Source: Fuerstiella sp. (GTDB lineage Bacteria > Planctomycetota > Planctomycetia > Planctomycetales > Planctomycetaceae). Taken from it: a stretch of DNA of 64,000 nucleotides. Positions within the stretch are counted from its first letter, which is position 1, and every line of letters begins with the position of its first letter. The notes under the pieces are model-generated. The model worked only from the letters and a program-made list of their open reading frames with translations. It had not been told where the DNA came from and ran no database searches. The translations under genes were made by a program, and so were the position numbers. The stretch is from contig JAPYTO010000001.1 in NCBI GenBank assembly GCA_029941865.1, positions 20,741-84,740 of the forward strand, given 5' to 3'. Of this stretch, positions 28,901 through 37,096 are shown one piece after another.

Positions 28901-29009
28901 TGCGACAATCAATGAACTTCAGTACGCTGTACAGCTTGTGCAACGAAATGGGCTGCTGCACCTGTGCCGCGCATTGTTTAATGCGAATGAGTTTGTGTAT
29001 GTGGACTGA
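25929..29009 (+). CDS. PSCyt1/PSCyt2 (DUF1549)/PSD1 (DUF1553) protein with NPCBM-like insert
   Basis: 1026 residues starting inside the preceding gene. After a signal peptide (residues 1-23) comes a PSCyt1 domain with C42-L-R-C-H46, then DUF1549 ([37 protein letters not shown]). From about 430 to 640 an inserted module is visible ([54 protein letters not shown]), which has the look of an NPCBM-type carbohydrate-binding module. DUF1553 ends the protein ([35 protein letters not shown]). The family is planctomycete/verrucomicrobial-typical, exported, and of unknown function, usually paired with DUF1501 as here. Confidence 0.92.
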   Translation: [1026 protein letters not shown]

Positions 29010-29123
29010 CTTTACGGACGTTGTCGCCGACCGCAGTTTCGTTCTGCTACGTTGCCCAGTGCGATTCTGTTGCGGGCATTCCTTTGTGAGCATTCAGGTT
29101 TCTGAAGACATGGTGACTTCGCT

Positions 29124-30548
29124 ATGAGTGATAGCCCGGGTACAGATGTCCTGTCTCGACGAAGAGCACTGCAGCTTGCTGGCGGCGGCTTTGCTGCGAC
29201 AGCATTTGATTCGATGCTCAGCGCAGGCGAATCGCCGCATCACCAGCCAAAGGCCACTCGCGTCATTCAGATCTTCTGCCCTGGCGGTATGAGTCAGGTC
29301 GACACATTCGACTACAAGCCGGAGTTGCAGCGACGTGCAGGACAGCCCTTCGACCCTGATGGCAAACTGCAGTTCTTCGCGTCAAAGCCCGGCAACTGTC
29401 AGCCAGGATTCTGGAGATTCCGGCAGCATGGCGAATCCGGTCGATGGATTTCCAGCCTGTTCCCTGGCCTGGCCAGGCACGTCGACGAAATGGCGTTTAT
29501 CTATTCGATGCATAGTAAATCGGCGCTGCATGGCCCCGGTTGCTTCATGATGAATACCGGCTTCACATTGCCGGGGTTTCCCAGCATGGGCTCATGGGTC
29601 ACGTACGGACTGGGCAGCGAATCCAATGATCTGCCTTCGTTTGTTGTCCTGCCGGATCCCAGTGGTTTGCCACCGGGCGGGATCATTAACTGGGGTGCCG
29701 GATTCCTGCCGGCAGTTCACCAGGCGACAACACTGAACACAAAATCAGGCCAGCAGCCCATCGCGGATCTGTTTCCGCCAACCAGCTTTGCCGAAGTCAA
29801 TCGCGCAGCTGACACGGCGGGACTCAGATTTCTCGAAAGGCTGAATCGTCGGCATCTTGCCGAGCGAAACGGCAACAGCGATCTGGACGCTCGCATCAAA
29901 GCCTACGAACTGGCTGCCAGGTTGCAGCTGAGTGCGCCGGAAGTGACCAACCTGTCATCCGAACGCGATTCGACTCAGCAGATGTACGCCATTGAAGACA
30001 AAGCCGTCGGGCCATTTGGGCGGCAGTGCCTGTTGGCCAGACGACTGATCGAGCGTGGAGTCCGCTTTGTTCAGATTTACTGCGGTGCGGAAAACACTCA
30101 GGCAAAGGAGATTCGACCGAATTGGGATTCACACGAAGACCTCGTTCGCGATCACGGGTACTGGGGACGAGTTCTGGACACAGGTGCGTCTGCGTTGCTG
30201 GCCGATCTGAAACAACGCGGGTTGCTTGATGAAACGCTGGTCATGTGTACGACGGAATTCGGTCGTCAGCCAGCAGCTCAGGGGAAACGTGCAGCCGGAC
30301 GAGACCACAACGCCGGCGCATTTACGTCATGGCTGGCCGGAGGCGGCATCAAGGGCGGCGTTGGCTACGGAGCAACGGATGACCTTGGCTTCAAAGCGGT
30401 CGACCACCCGACGTATAGCTACGATCTACACGCCACGGCACTTCACCTTCTCGGTATCGACCACACCAGATTGACGTTCTATCACAATGGAATTGAACGA
30501 CGTCTCACCGATGTGCACGGTCACGTCATCGACGAAGTGCTGGCGTGA
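29124..30548 (+). CDS. DUF1501 protein with Tat-type leader
   Basis: 474 residues, 114 bp after the DUF1549/DUF1553 gene. The leader SRRRALQLAGGGFAATAF has the twin-arginine pattern, so it is likely exported folded. The body carries the sulfatase-like alkaline-phosphatase superfamily features of DUF1501: IFCPGGMSQVDTFDYK near the start, SMHSKSALHGPGCFMM, and TTEFGRQPAAQGKRAAGRDHN toward the end. DUF1501 with DUF1549/1553 forms a fixed gene pair in planctomycetes, where both products are thought to work together on an unknown extracellular substrate. The family call is safe; activity is unknown. Confidence 0.95.
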   Translation: MSDSPGTDVLSRRRALQLAGGGFAATAFDSMLSAGESPHHQPKATRVIQIFCPGGMSQVDTFDYKPELQRRAGQPFDPDGKLQFFASKPGNCQPGFWRFRQHGESGRWISSLFPGLARHVDEMAFIYSMHSKSALHGPGCFMMNTGFTLPGFPSMGSWVTYGLGSESNDLPSFVVLPDPSGLPPGGIINWGAGFLPAVHQATTLNTKSGQQPIADLFPPTSFAEVNRAADTAGLRFLERLNRRHLAERNGNSDLDARIKAYELAARLQLSAPEVTNLSSERDSTQQMYAIEDKAVGPFGRQCLLARRLIERGVRFVQIYCGAENTQAKEIRPNWDSHEDLVRDHGYWGRVLDTGASALLADLKQRGLLDETLVMCTTEFGRQPAAQGKRAAGRDHNAGAFTSWLAGGGIKGGVGYGATDDLGFKAVDHPTYSYDLHATALHLLGIDHTRLTFYHNGIERRLTDVHGHVIDEVLA

Positions 30549-30627
30549 AACGGCATCACTTCAGCATCGGCAACATGCCGCAGATGCGGAGAATTGCGAC
30601 CACAGATGCCGAAGGCCAATGGACAGT

Positions 30628-32172
30628 CTACTTCAGAGCGAACTGCTGCAAGTCGCCCCATGTTGTAGGCGTTTCGGCCTCTGACGGCGGCGACGTGATA
30701 CCCAGTTTTTCACGTCGAAGTTCCTGGATGAGTGACGCCAATTCGAACTCAAAAGCTTCCAGCCCGCCAATCAAATCACTCATCCATTTACAGATTGAGC
30801 CTTCACCGACGGCTCCAGCCACGCGGAGGTGTCCGACTCGCATGCCCTGCACAATTAATGGAATCTCAGATTTCCATTCCTCGTGTGCTTCAGTTTTTGT
30901 CTTCCGTTTCCAGCTCGCATGGTACTCCTCACCAATGAGCGGCAGATTGACCATCAGCTCTACCGTATCCATCTCGAATCGTTCAGCAAACTGAGTCAAC
31001 GTTTCCCAAAGTTGCTGCCAGTTGTAGTCTCCGTTAAGACGAATCTCTTCATCGTAAAGCACCGTTCGATCGGGAGCAGATCGCCGCAACATCGAACCAG
31101 TCAGCCGACGAAGGCGATTGGTCAGCAGGCTCATTTCCGTGTGGCCGAAGGAACGAGTGAGAACCAACAGCGACAACGAAGTGCCGACGCCCACATACGC
31201 GATCGATTCCCGACCAGTGTATGTGGCGACAACGGCACCCATACCGGTGATCGCACACAGCAACGCCATGAGCACCAACAGCCATACGCCGTCCACTCCT
31301 TTTCGTGCCAGGCAATGATGAAGATGACCGCGGTCGGTGGTATAGATACTTCGTCCCGTCAGCTTTCGTCGAACAATGGCCATCGCAACGTCGAACATCG
31401 GAATGGCCCAGATCGCTGTCGGCAGAATCAACGCCATAGCCGCATATTGCTTGATGGAACATTTCAATGCGATCGCTCCAAGGATGAGGCCGATCAGCAT
31501 GCTGCCGGAATCGCCCAGGAACATTCTGGCGGGAGGAAAATTGAAGATCAGGAATCCTGAGAGTGCTCCAGCAAGGATTAGCGAGATCATTAAGCCGTCG
31601 GGGCGACCACCAAGAATGAAAAGCACGGCAGCGACCGAAAGACTCAACACGATCCCCGTCGTACTCGCCAGACCATCCACGCCGTCGATTAAGTTCAGCG
31701 CGTTGATGGCTCCCACCAGCCATAACAGGGTCATCAGCGGTGCAAGGTCACCAAACGATATCGTAACGCCAAAGCCGCTGACTTCGCGGACGATGATCCC
31801 GGACGGAAGCAGAACTAACGCCGCTAAGATCTGGCCAGCCAGCTTCTGACGTCCCCGCAGCCCGTAACGATCGTCGATCATTCCGATCGCCACAATCAAT
31901 CCACCGGAAACGAAAAGCGAAGCCAGAAACTTCGCATCGTTAACCGTTGGCTTAAGAAGCCCGGGATACAACCACAGAGTGATGGTGACAGCAACGATCG
32001 CTGAAATCAGGATCGTGGGCCCTCCCGTAAGGGGAATGGGACGTTCATGAAGCTTGCGGTGATCATCTGGCTGGTCGAGCAGGCCAACGCGACGAGCAAA
32101 CCGAGCCACGAGGGGCGCAAGGATAACACTGGCAACGAACGCCGTGAGAAATGCGGCAGGGCCAAATGGCAT
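30628..32172 (-). CDS. WecA/TagO/MraY-family polyprenyl-phosphate glycosyl-1-phosphate transferase
   Basis: 514 residues, ATG 32172. About ten membrane helices occupy residues 1-345. Family motifs are present: DDHRKLHERPIPLTGG near 36-51, MIDDRYGLRG, NALNLIDGVDGLAS, FLGDSGSMLIG and the HLHHCLARKG motif of the UDP-GlcNAc-type branch. It should transfer a sugar-1-phosphate from UDP-sugar to undecaprenyl phosphate at the cytoplasmic face, starting an envelope polysaccharide. A soluble C-terminal extension of about 150 residues (residues 365-514) is not part of the family core. No glycan genes adjoin it. Confidence 0.88.
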   Translation of the reverse strand: MPFGPAAFLTAFVASVILAPLVARFARRVGLLDQPDDHRKLHERPIPLTGGPTILISAIVAVTITLWLYPGLLKPTVNDAKFLASLFVSGGLIVAIGMIDDRYGLRGRQKLAGQILAALVLLPSGIIVREVSGFGVTISFGDLAPLMTLLWLVGAINALNLIDGVDGLASTTGIVLSLSVAAVLFILGGRPDGLMISLILAGALSGFLIFNFPPARMFLGDSGSMLIGLILGAIALKCSIKQYAAMALILPTAIWAIPMFDVAMAIVRRKLTGRSIYTTDRGHLHHCLARKGVDGVWLLVLMALLCAITGMGAVVATYTGRESIAYVGVGTSLSLLVLTRSFGHTEMSLLTNRLRRLTGSMLRRSAPDRTVLYDEEIRLNGDYNWQQLWETLTQFAERFEMDTVELMVNLPLIGEEYHASWKRKTKTEAHEEWKSEIPLIVQGMRVGHLRVAGAVGEGSICKWMSDLIGGLEAFEFELASLIQELRREKLGITSPPSEAETPTTWGDLQQFALK

Positions 32173-32606
32173 ACTAGGGAAGCCTGAAAGACTAAATTAA
32201 CCTGAGAGGAATGGGCGACGGCACTTGGCGGTAGGGCAATCACTACTACATTGTCACGCGGTGACTATGGCGGTTGCAAGCGTGTAATTCGTCAATCCGA
32301 AAAACACCCTGGATCTTCACCGACTGTCACAAGCGGCAGAGGGACACGAGTGCAGCATTTTCTGAGTTGTTGCGAATCGGCATCGCCAGGATCATGCCGT
32401 GATTCACATCCTCACCGTCACGTCGACAGACCTTCCCGCTGGGAATGCGAAAGCATCCCCCGGCAGCTGCAACGACGACCGCTGGCAGCAGCGGTAGAGA
32501 ACCCGGAGTTGCCGCGAACATGAGCGATGACTCGGGATTCGTCCGCCGAATCTTATCGACCGCTCAATGGACGACGACCTACCAGACGCGTTCTGCGCCC
32601 CGGAGC
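32173..32606 (+). other. 434-bp intergenic region
   Basis: Two minus-strand genes lie on either side. Small frames in both strands have no recognisable content or start context. I see no clear hairpin terminator or promoter; the promoter of the WecA-like gene should lie at its left end. Confidence 0.5.
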
Positions 32607-33398
32607 TTAGATCATGTAATCCGTTGACCGGCCGAGAATTCGGTCGACGAGGTCCTGAGAAAACTCAACGGTAGGCGACCGTTCGGGGTCGAGGTCCGTA
32701 GGATTGATCCCACAATAAACGGACCAAGGCCCCAGGTGCCGCCAGCGTCCGGCTCTCTGCGGCTCGTTTGGCAGCACAGGAGTGGTGCAGCGATTGCAGC
32801 CGATTGACGAGTATCCCTGATCGTGCAGCGGATTTGTGATGACTTTGTTTTCGCTGATATATGCGGCCAGCTGATCGTCATCAAAATTCACAAGCGGATT
32901 GATTCTCACGCAGTTCAGACGAGTATCCACCGACAGGATGGGGCAAGCGCCACGGGCACCTCCATCCGACCGACGTAGACTGCTGATCAATGCATCGTAT
33001 TGCCCGGCAACGGCGTCCAGCGGAGCGGATTTTCGCAGTTCGCAGCATTCCTTCTGCCCTTCGGGAGTCAGATACAGGACGCCACGTTCCGCCGACTGTT
33101 CTGCCATTGACTGTTCCGGCGCCAATGTTTTGATGGTCAACCCATATTCCGTGGCAAGACGATCCCGAGTTTCCAGCGTTTCCGGGAACAGAACGCCCGT
33201 ATCGACAAACAGAATGGGCATGTCAGCCGATACGGCCTGCAACATGTGGCAGATCGTGTTGCCGGATTTCTGCATAGAAGACAGCGCAGCAATCCGATTG
33301 CCAAACGTACTCTGCGCCCACGAAAGCAATTCCTGAGGCGATCGTTCCTCAAATGTGCGGTTCACTTCAATCAGGTCTGCCTGACTCAGCCGTGCCAT
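32607..33398 (-). CDS. cysH: Adenylyl/phosphoadenylyl-sulfate reductase, [4Fe-4S] type
   Basis: 263 residues, ATG 33398. It reduces activated sulfate (APS or PAPS) to sulfite with thioredoxin in assimilatory sulfur metabolism. The iron-sulfur cysteines of the APS-reductase branch are all present: C118-C119 in KECCELRK and C201/C204 in [12 protein letters not shown]-loop type elements are [10 protein letters not shown] and [11 protein letters not shown], and [14 protein letters not shown] carries the next motif. The C-terminal catalytic ECGxH is changed to YCGIN, keeping the Cys. The cysteine set predicts APS as substrate. No other sulfate-assimilation gene is nearby; an isolated position is common. 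The family is certain, the substrate preference probable. Confidence 0.92.
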   Translation of the reverse strand: MARLSQADLIEVNRTFEERSPQELLSWAQSTFGNRIAALSSMQKSGNTICHMLQAVSADMPILFVDTGVLFPETLETRDRLATEYGLTIKTLAPEQSMAEQSAERGVLYLTPEGQKECCELRKSAPLDAVAGQYDALISSLRRSDGGARGACPILSVDTRLNCVRINPLVNFDDDQLAAYISENKVITNPLHDQGYSSIGCNRCTTPVLPNEPQRAGRWRHLGPWSVYCGINPTDLDPERSPTVEFSQDLVDRILGRSTDYMI

Positions 33399-33804
33399 TT
33401 CAAATATTTCTCGGTAAAAACCTATTGTGCTTCATTAAAGTTTGGTAACCAGCGGCAGCGGCCCATCTGGTGCCGAGCGTCAGCTCGAATCGGCTTGCGG
33501 ACGGTCCCGCATCCCTGCCTGCAACATTCCGTGGGCGACTAATTAACCCGCCCATTGACCGCTTAATGATAACGGTTAGGCCCATATCCGCCAGCACCAG
33601 ATTCACCAGAGACAAGTCGCGGCGACGGCACAGAAAGCGGCAATTGGTGATTGTCAGTGGTGCCAATCGTCACGGCCACTACGATACAAATGCCGCACGC
33701 GCCGACGACTTGAATACCATATGGCCCGAGCCACGACACGTTTCGAACACCAACAGCACACCCGACTGATTGCCGACCAGGCGTCTGAAGAAAAAGGAAT
33801 TACC
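33399..33804 (+). other. 406-bp intergenic region between divergent genes
   Basis: It separates cysH (minus) from the M20 peptidase (plus). Open frames here lack any family resemblance. An in-frame extension of the peptidase back to 33721 exists but is unlikely to be translated. No promoter was recognised with confidence. Confidence 0.5.
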
Positions 33805-34977
33805 ATGCAATCAATTGACAAAAGCAAGGCGATCCACCGCGTCATGGAGTTAATGGCCATACCCGGACAGAGTTGCGAAGAGTCGAAGGTTGCCACGTGG
33901 CTGCGCGAAGAGCTCATCCGTGCCGGCGTCCCGAAATCCGCAATTTCGTCGGATACGGCTCACCGCCGGAGTCCCGCTGGCGGACAGGTTGGCAATCTGA
34001 TCGTAAAACTGAAGGGCAACATTCGGGCCCCCCGCCGATTGCTGATGGCTCATCTGGACACCGTTCCACTGGCCGTCGGTTGCAAACCAGTTCGCAAGGG
34101 CGATTTGGTCCGTCCCGCCGGCAAAACCGCTCTGGGTGGCGACAACCGCGCTGGCTGCGCTGTGGTCCTGACTGCGGTTTCCGAGATTCTGCGACGGAAG
34201 CTGCCGCATCCGCCGTTAACATTGTTATTTACGGTCCAGGAAGAAATCGGCCTGCGTGGCGCGCGATTTCTGACAGCAGGCAAGCTTGGCCGCCCGGAAC
34301 TGTGCTTCAACTGGGATGGCAGTGATCCGGCAAGCCTGATCATCGGTGCCGTTGGAGCGACGAACCTGTCGATCACCATTGAAGGGATCGCCAGCCATGC
34401 CGGTGCCCACCCGGAAAACGGAGTCAATGCTGCAGTCGTTGCCTCTCTCGCGATCGCGACATTGCAACGTGATGGATGGCACGGGCTTGTCACAAAGTCG
34501 AAAAAACGTGGTGCCAGCAACGTTGGCGCGATCAATGGCGGAGCTGCAACCAACGTTGTGATGCCCGATGTGGTGATCGAAGCCGAAGCACGCAGCCATC
34601 AGCCGGCCTTTCGCAAACGCATCGTGAAGGAGTATCGCAAAGCATTCGAAGCTGCGGTCCGTTCAGTCACAAACATCACCGGAAAACGTGGCAAATTGAC
34701 GTTTGAGGAAGACACGCGATACGAAGCATTCAGCATTCCCGAAAGCTCAGCGTGTGTCAACGTAGCCAAGGCTGCCGTGCGACAAATGGGGCTGCGACCA
34801 CTGCCCCGTGATTGTGACGGCGGACTGGACGCCAACTGGATCTCTGCCCACGGTTACCCCGCAGTGACATTAGGATGCGGTCAGGCGGGAATTCACACCG
34901 TCGACGAAACACTGTTTATCCCGCAGTTTCTTGACGCCTGCCGCATCGCTACCGCCATCGCTGCGAATGTGGCGTGA
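33805..34977 (+). CDS. M20-family metallopeptidase (tripeptide aminopeptidase-like)
   Basis: 390 residues. ATG 33805 is preferred over the open frame's earlier ATG (33721) because AAAAAGGA precedes it by 6 nt and the conserved start IHRVMELMAIPGQS follows. Zinc ligands are recognisable: H83 and D85 in AHLDTVP, D113 in GGDNRAG, EE in QEEIGLRG, D in CFNWDGSDP and the last His in CGQAGIHTVDE. The dimerisation domain occupies roughly 180-290 (ASHAGAHPENGVNAAVVAS). It should be a cytoplasmic di- or tripeptide exopeptidase of the PepT-like branch; the exact specificity is not readable. No signal peptide is present. Confidence 0.9.
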   Translation: MQSIDKSKAIHRVMELMAIPGQSCEESKVATWLREELIRAGVPKSAISSDTAHRRSPAGGQVGNLIVKLKGNIRAPRRLLMAHLDTVPLAVGCKPVRKGDLVRPAGKTALGGDNRAGCAVVLTAVSEILRRKLPHPPLTLLFTVQEEIGLRGARFLTAGKLGRPELCFNWDGSDPASLIIGAVGATNLSITIEGIASHAGAHPENGVNAAVVASLAIATLQRDGWHGLVTKSKKRGASNVGAINGGAATNVVMPDVVIEAEARSHQPAFRKRIVKEYRKAFEAAVRSVTNITGKRGKLTFEEDTRYEAFSIPESSACVNVAKAAVRQMGLRPLPRDCDGGLDANWISAHGYPAVTLGCGQAGIHTVDETLFIPQFLDACRIATAIAANVA

Positions 34978-34983
34978 TCGCTA

Positions 34984-35592
34984 TCAGGCGGGCCGCGGGA
35001 GGTCGAACCGGTCCTTCGTTCTGCAATAGCTGAGCCCACCCATTCGACCGACAGCGTCCAGCAAATCGGGATCAACCAGGTCTTTCGCACCAATCACGTT
35101 GTCGTCGATGTGTACGTGAACGATACTCCCGACGACAATATTGGCACCACCCGGACCGTCGCCGATATTCAAAATGTGCATTTTGCAGCATTCGAATTGA
35201 ACGGGCGATTCCGACACTCGCGGAGCAGTGATTTTCACACTGGACGACGCCGTCAGTCCGAAAACATCAAATTCGGATTCCTCCGGCGGCAGCGAGGCTG
35301 CTGACGCGTTCATGGCTTTCGCAACCGACGACGAAACAATGTTCACCACGAAATCACCGGTGTCCTGAATATTCCTCAGCGTATCTTTGGGTTCGCCGTC
35401 CCTGTTGTTGGCCGGACAGAAAAGCAAACTGGGCGGGCGTGAGCCAACTCCGGTGAAGTAGCTGAACGGAGCGACGTTCGTGATGCCGTCAATTGAGATC
35501 GTCGAGACCCACGCAATCGGTCGGGGCACAATACAATGAATCATCTGCTGATAGAACACGGACGCACGCACGTCGGCAGGATCGAAATCCAT
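34984..35592 (-). CDS. Flavin reductase-like (FMN-binding split barrel) protein
   Basis: 202 residues, ATG 35592. The core motifs of the flavin-reductase-like domain are visible: QMIHCIVPRPIAWVSTIS at about residues 16-33, NVAPFSYFTGVGSRPPSLLF, and DTGDFVVNIVS. It binds FMN and probably reduces it or uses it for an NAD(P)H-dependent reaction in the cytoplasm. The gene ends 6 bp from the convergent M20 peptidase stop and starts 19 bp after the end of the metallopeptidase gene, so it is probably in an operon with it. The physiological partner is unknown. Confidence 0.85.
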   Translation of the reverse strand: MDFDPADVRASVFYQQMIHCIVPRPIAWVSTISIDGITNVAPFSYFTGVGSRPPSLLFCPANNRDGEPKDTLRNIQDTGDFVVNIVSSSVAKAMNASAASLPPEESEFDVFGLTASSSVKITAPRVSESPVQFECCKMHILNIGDGPGGANIVVGSIVHVHIDDNVIGAKDLVDPDLLDAVGRMGGLSYCRTKDRFDLPRPA

Positions 35593-35611
35593 CGGATTGA
35601 CTTTCCATCAG

Positions 35612-36295
35612 TTATGCAACGTCGTCCAATGGTATCAGCTTTGGAACAGCGACTCGCAATCCGACGACGGGACCACGGGCCTTTCGCAGACCATGAAAAT
35701 CGTGTTCAAGAAACTTCCGCAGCAGGGCAGGTGCTTTCGTCCGAACGTACTGATTCACGAATGTTTCCATCTGACGGTCGTAGTTGGCCTGACTGCCTGT
35801 GTGCATATAACAGCCACCTTTAAACCTCCGAATGTCGCCGTCGAACGCGGGACTGATGTGATACAACTCGTGAAAGGTTGTGACCAGCTTCTCCGTGTAC
35901 GTCTGGTTCAGGAAGCGAGGCAGATAGAACGTGAGAATGTAGAGCATCTCCTGGCCATCATGGTACAACCGTTGAACGGTCCACTTTCGGCCGTCTCTGC
36001 GTTCCGTCAGAGCACCACGTTCAAATCGCATGGGGGTCAGCTTCGCCTGCATGCCCCATTCCACCGGCGACCGTGTCTGTGCGAATGTCACGGCCACCCG
36101 GCTCATGTCAATGTGACGAAACTCCGGATGACGTCGACAAACGTCTTCACAGAGTCGCCTCATGGCGGCACAAAAATCAAACGCCTTACCGGGCAATTGA
36201 CTGACCTCGGGCAATCGGGGGGAACGGCTTCCGTGAGTCCGCTCTCCGGACCACTGCAGATTCTGAAGGCTATTCGCTTCCTCGTTCTGCGGCAA
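35612..36295 (-). CDS. Putative metallopeptidase with HELYH motif
   Basis: 227 residues if the TTG at 36295 is used; the start is uncertain, and the next Met in frame is about residue 45. The core shows TFHELYHISPAFDGD (an HExxH zinc site, residues about 140-154) after a strand LYILTFYLPRFLNQTYTEKL. The family is a small putative metallopeptidase group known from bacteria and phages. No signal peptide is seen. It lies between the terminator of the ribosomal cluster and the flavin reductase-like gene, with which it is probably co-transcribed. Activity is inferred from the motif alone. Confidence 0.65.
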   Translation of the reverse strand: MPQNEEANSLQNLQWSGERTHGSRSPRLPEVSQLPGKAFDFCAAMRRLCEDVCRRHPEFRHIDMSRVAVTFAQTRSPVEWGMQAKLTPMRFERGALTERRDGRKWTVQRLYHDGQEMLYILTFYLPRFLNQTYTEKLVTTFHELYHISPAFDGDIRRFKGGCYMHTGSQANYDRQMETFVNQYVRTKAPALLRKFLEHDFHGLRKARGPVVGLRVAVPKLIPLDDVA

Positions 36296-36304
36296 TATCG
36301 GCTT

Positions 36305-36340
36305 TCAACGAAAACAGGCCGCTCCGATGGAGCGGCCTGT
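36305..36340 (-). terminator. Rho-independent terminator after rplQ
   Basis: On the minus strand a perfect stem ACAGGCCGCTCC / GGAGCGGCCTGT (36340-36314, loop ATC with flanking overlap) is followed by TTTTCGTT. It lies 35 bp beyond the rplQ stop and closes the whole ribosomal/RNA polymerase cluster. Confidence 0.9.
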
Positions 36341-36374
36341 CGTGTAATCCGGGCCTACGACCTGAATGTCCCTG

Positions 36375-37040
36375 CTATTCAGTAGCTTCTTTTGCCTCAG
36401 CATCCGCCGATACGGCCTTTTCAGAATCCGTGACCGGTTCATCCTGCTGCGGAGCAGGCTCGTCACTGACAGGCTCATCACTGACGACCGGAGCGGTTCG
36501 CTTCCTGGACTTCACGCGATCCCGTTCGCCGACGAATTCGATCAAGGCCTGCTGGCCCGCATCGCCAAGTCGAACGTTGGGAAGCCGCACGATTCGCGTG
36601 TACCCACCGTCGCGATCTGCGAACCGCTCAGCCAGTTCGTCGAACAGAATTGAAACGGCATCATTGTCTCGCAGCAGCGAAAATGCCTGCCGACGAAGTG
36701 CGACGGCCGGAGAAATGGTCTGCGACCACTTCTGCCATTTGTCAGATGTCCGCCAGTCACGCCATGCGTCAGACCCCTTCTCGGCATCTGTCGCAAACTC
36801 GGCCGCGGCCTGCTCGTGAGCAACGGCCTTCTTGCCAAGCGTGACCAGTTTTTCAACGAACGGGCGAAGCTCTTTAGCCTTCGCAACCGTTGTGACGATG
36901 CGTCCGGCCACGCGTGGCCGCAGCGGATCGTCCTCGTCCACGCGCACCGTCTTTATCAGACTGGCCGCCATGTTGCGAAACATCGCCTTACGGTGAGATG
37001 CATTTCGCCCAAGTTTTCTTCCACGCAGTCGATGTCGCAT
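36375..37040 (-). CDS. rplQ: 50S ribosomal protein L17, enlarged
   Basis: 221 residues against a usual 115-130. The conserved N-terminus ([19 protein letters not shown]) and C-terminal core ([23 protein letters not shown]) bracket an insertion of about 37 residues (from [11 protein letters not shown] through [11 protein letters not shown], residues about 76-113), Trp-rich and not in most L17 proteins. A further acidic, Pro/Glu-rich tail of about 45 residues follows the core. L17 sits near the polypeptide exit tunnel, so both additions may lie on the ribosome surface. It is the last gene of the cluster, 56 bp after rpoA. Confidence 0.95.
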   Translation of the reverse strand: MRHRLRGRKLGRNASHRKAMFRNMAASLIKTVRVDEDDPLRPRVAGRIVTTVAKAKELRPFVEKLVTLGKKAVAHEQAAAEFATDAEKGSDAWRDWRTSDKWQKWSQTISPAVALRRQAFSLLRDNDAVSILFDELAERFADRDGGYTRIVRLPNVRLGDAGQQALIEFVGERDRVKSRKRTAPVVSDEPVSDEPAPQQDEPVTDSEKAVSADAEAKEATE

Positions 37041-37096
37041 GGCGACAAATCTCTCAATCGTAGTCTAAGGAAATTCTGTAATCTTACTTCCGCGGC

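Noticed and set aside
32251..32523. Open frames in the 434-bp spacer before cysH
   Set aside because: Both strands give low-complexity or unpatterned translations with no start context.
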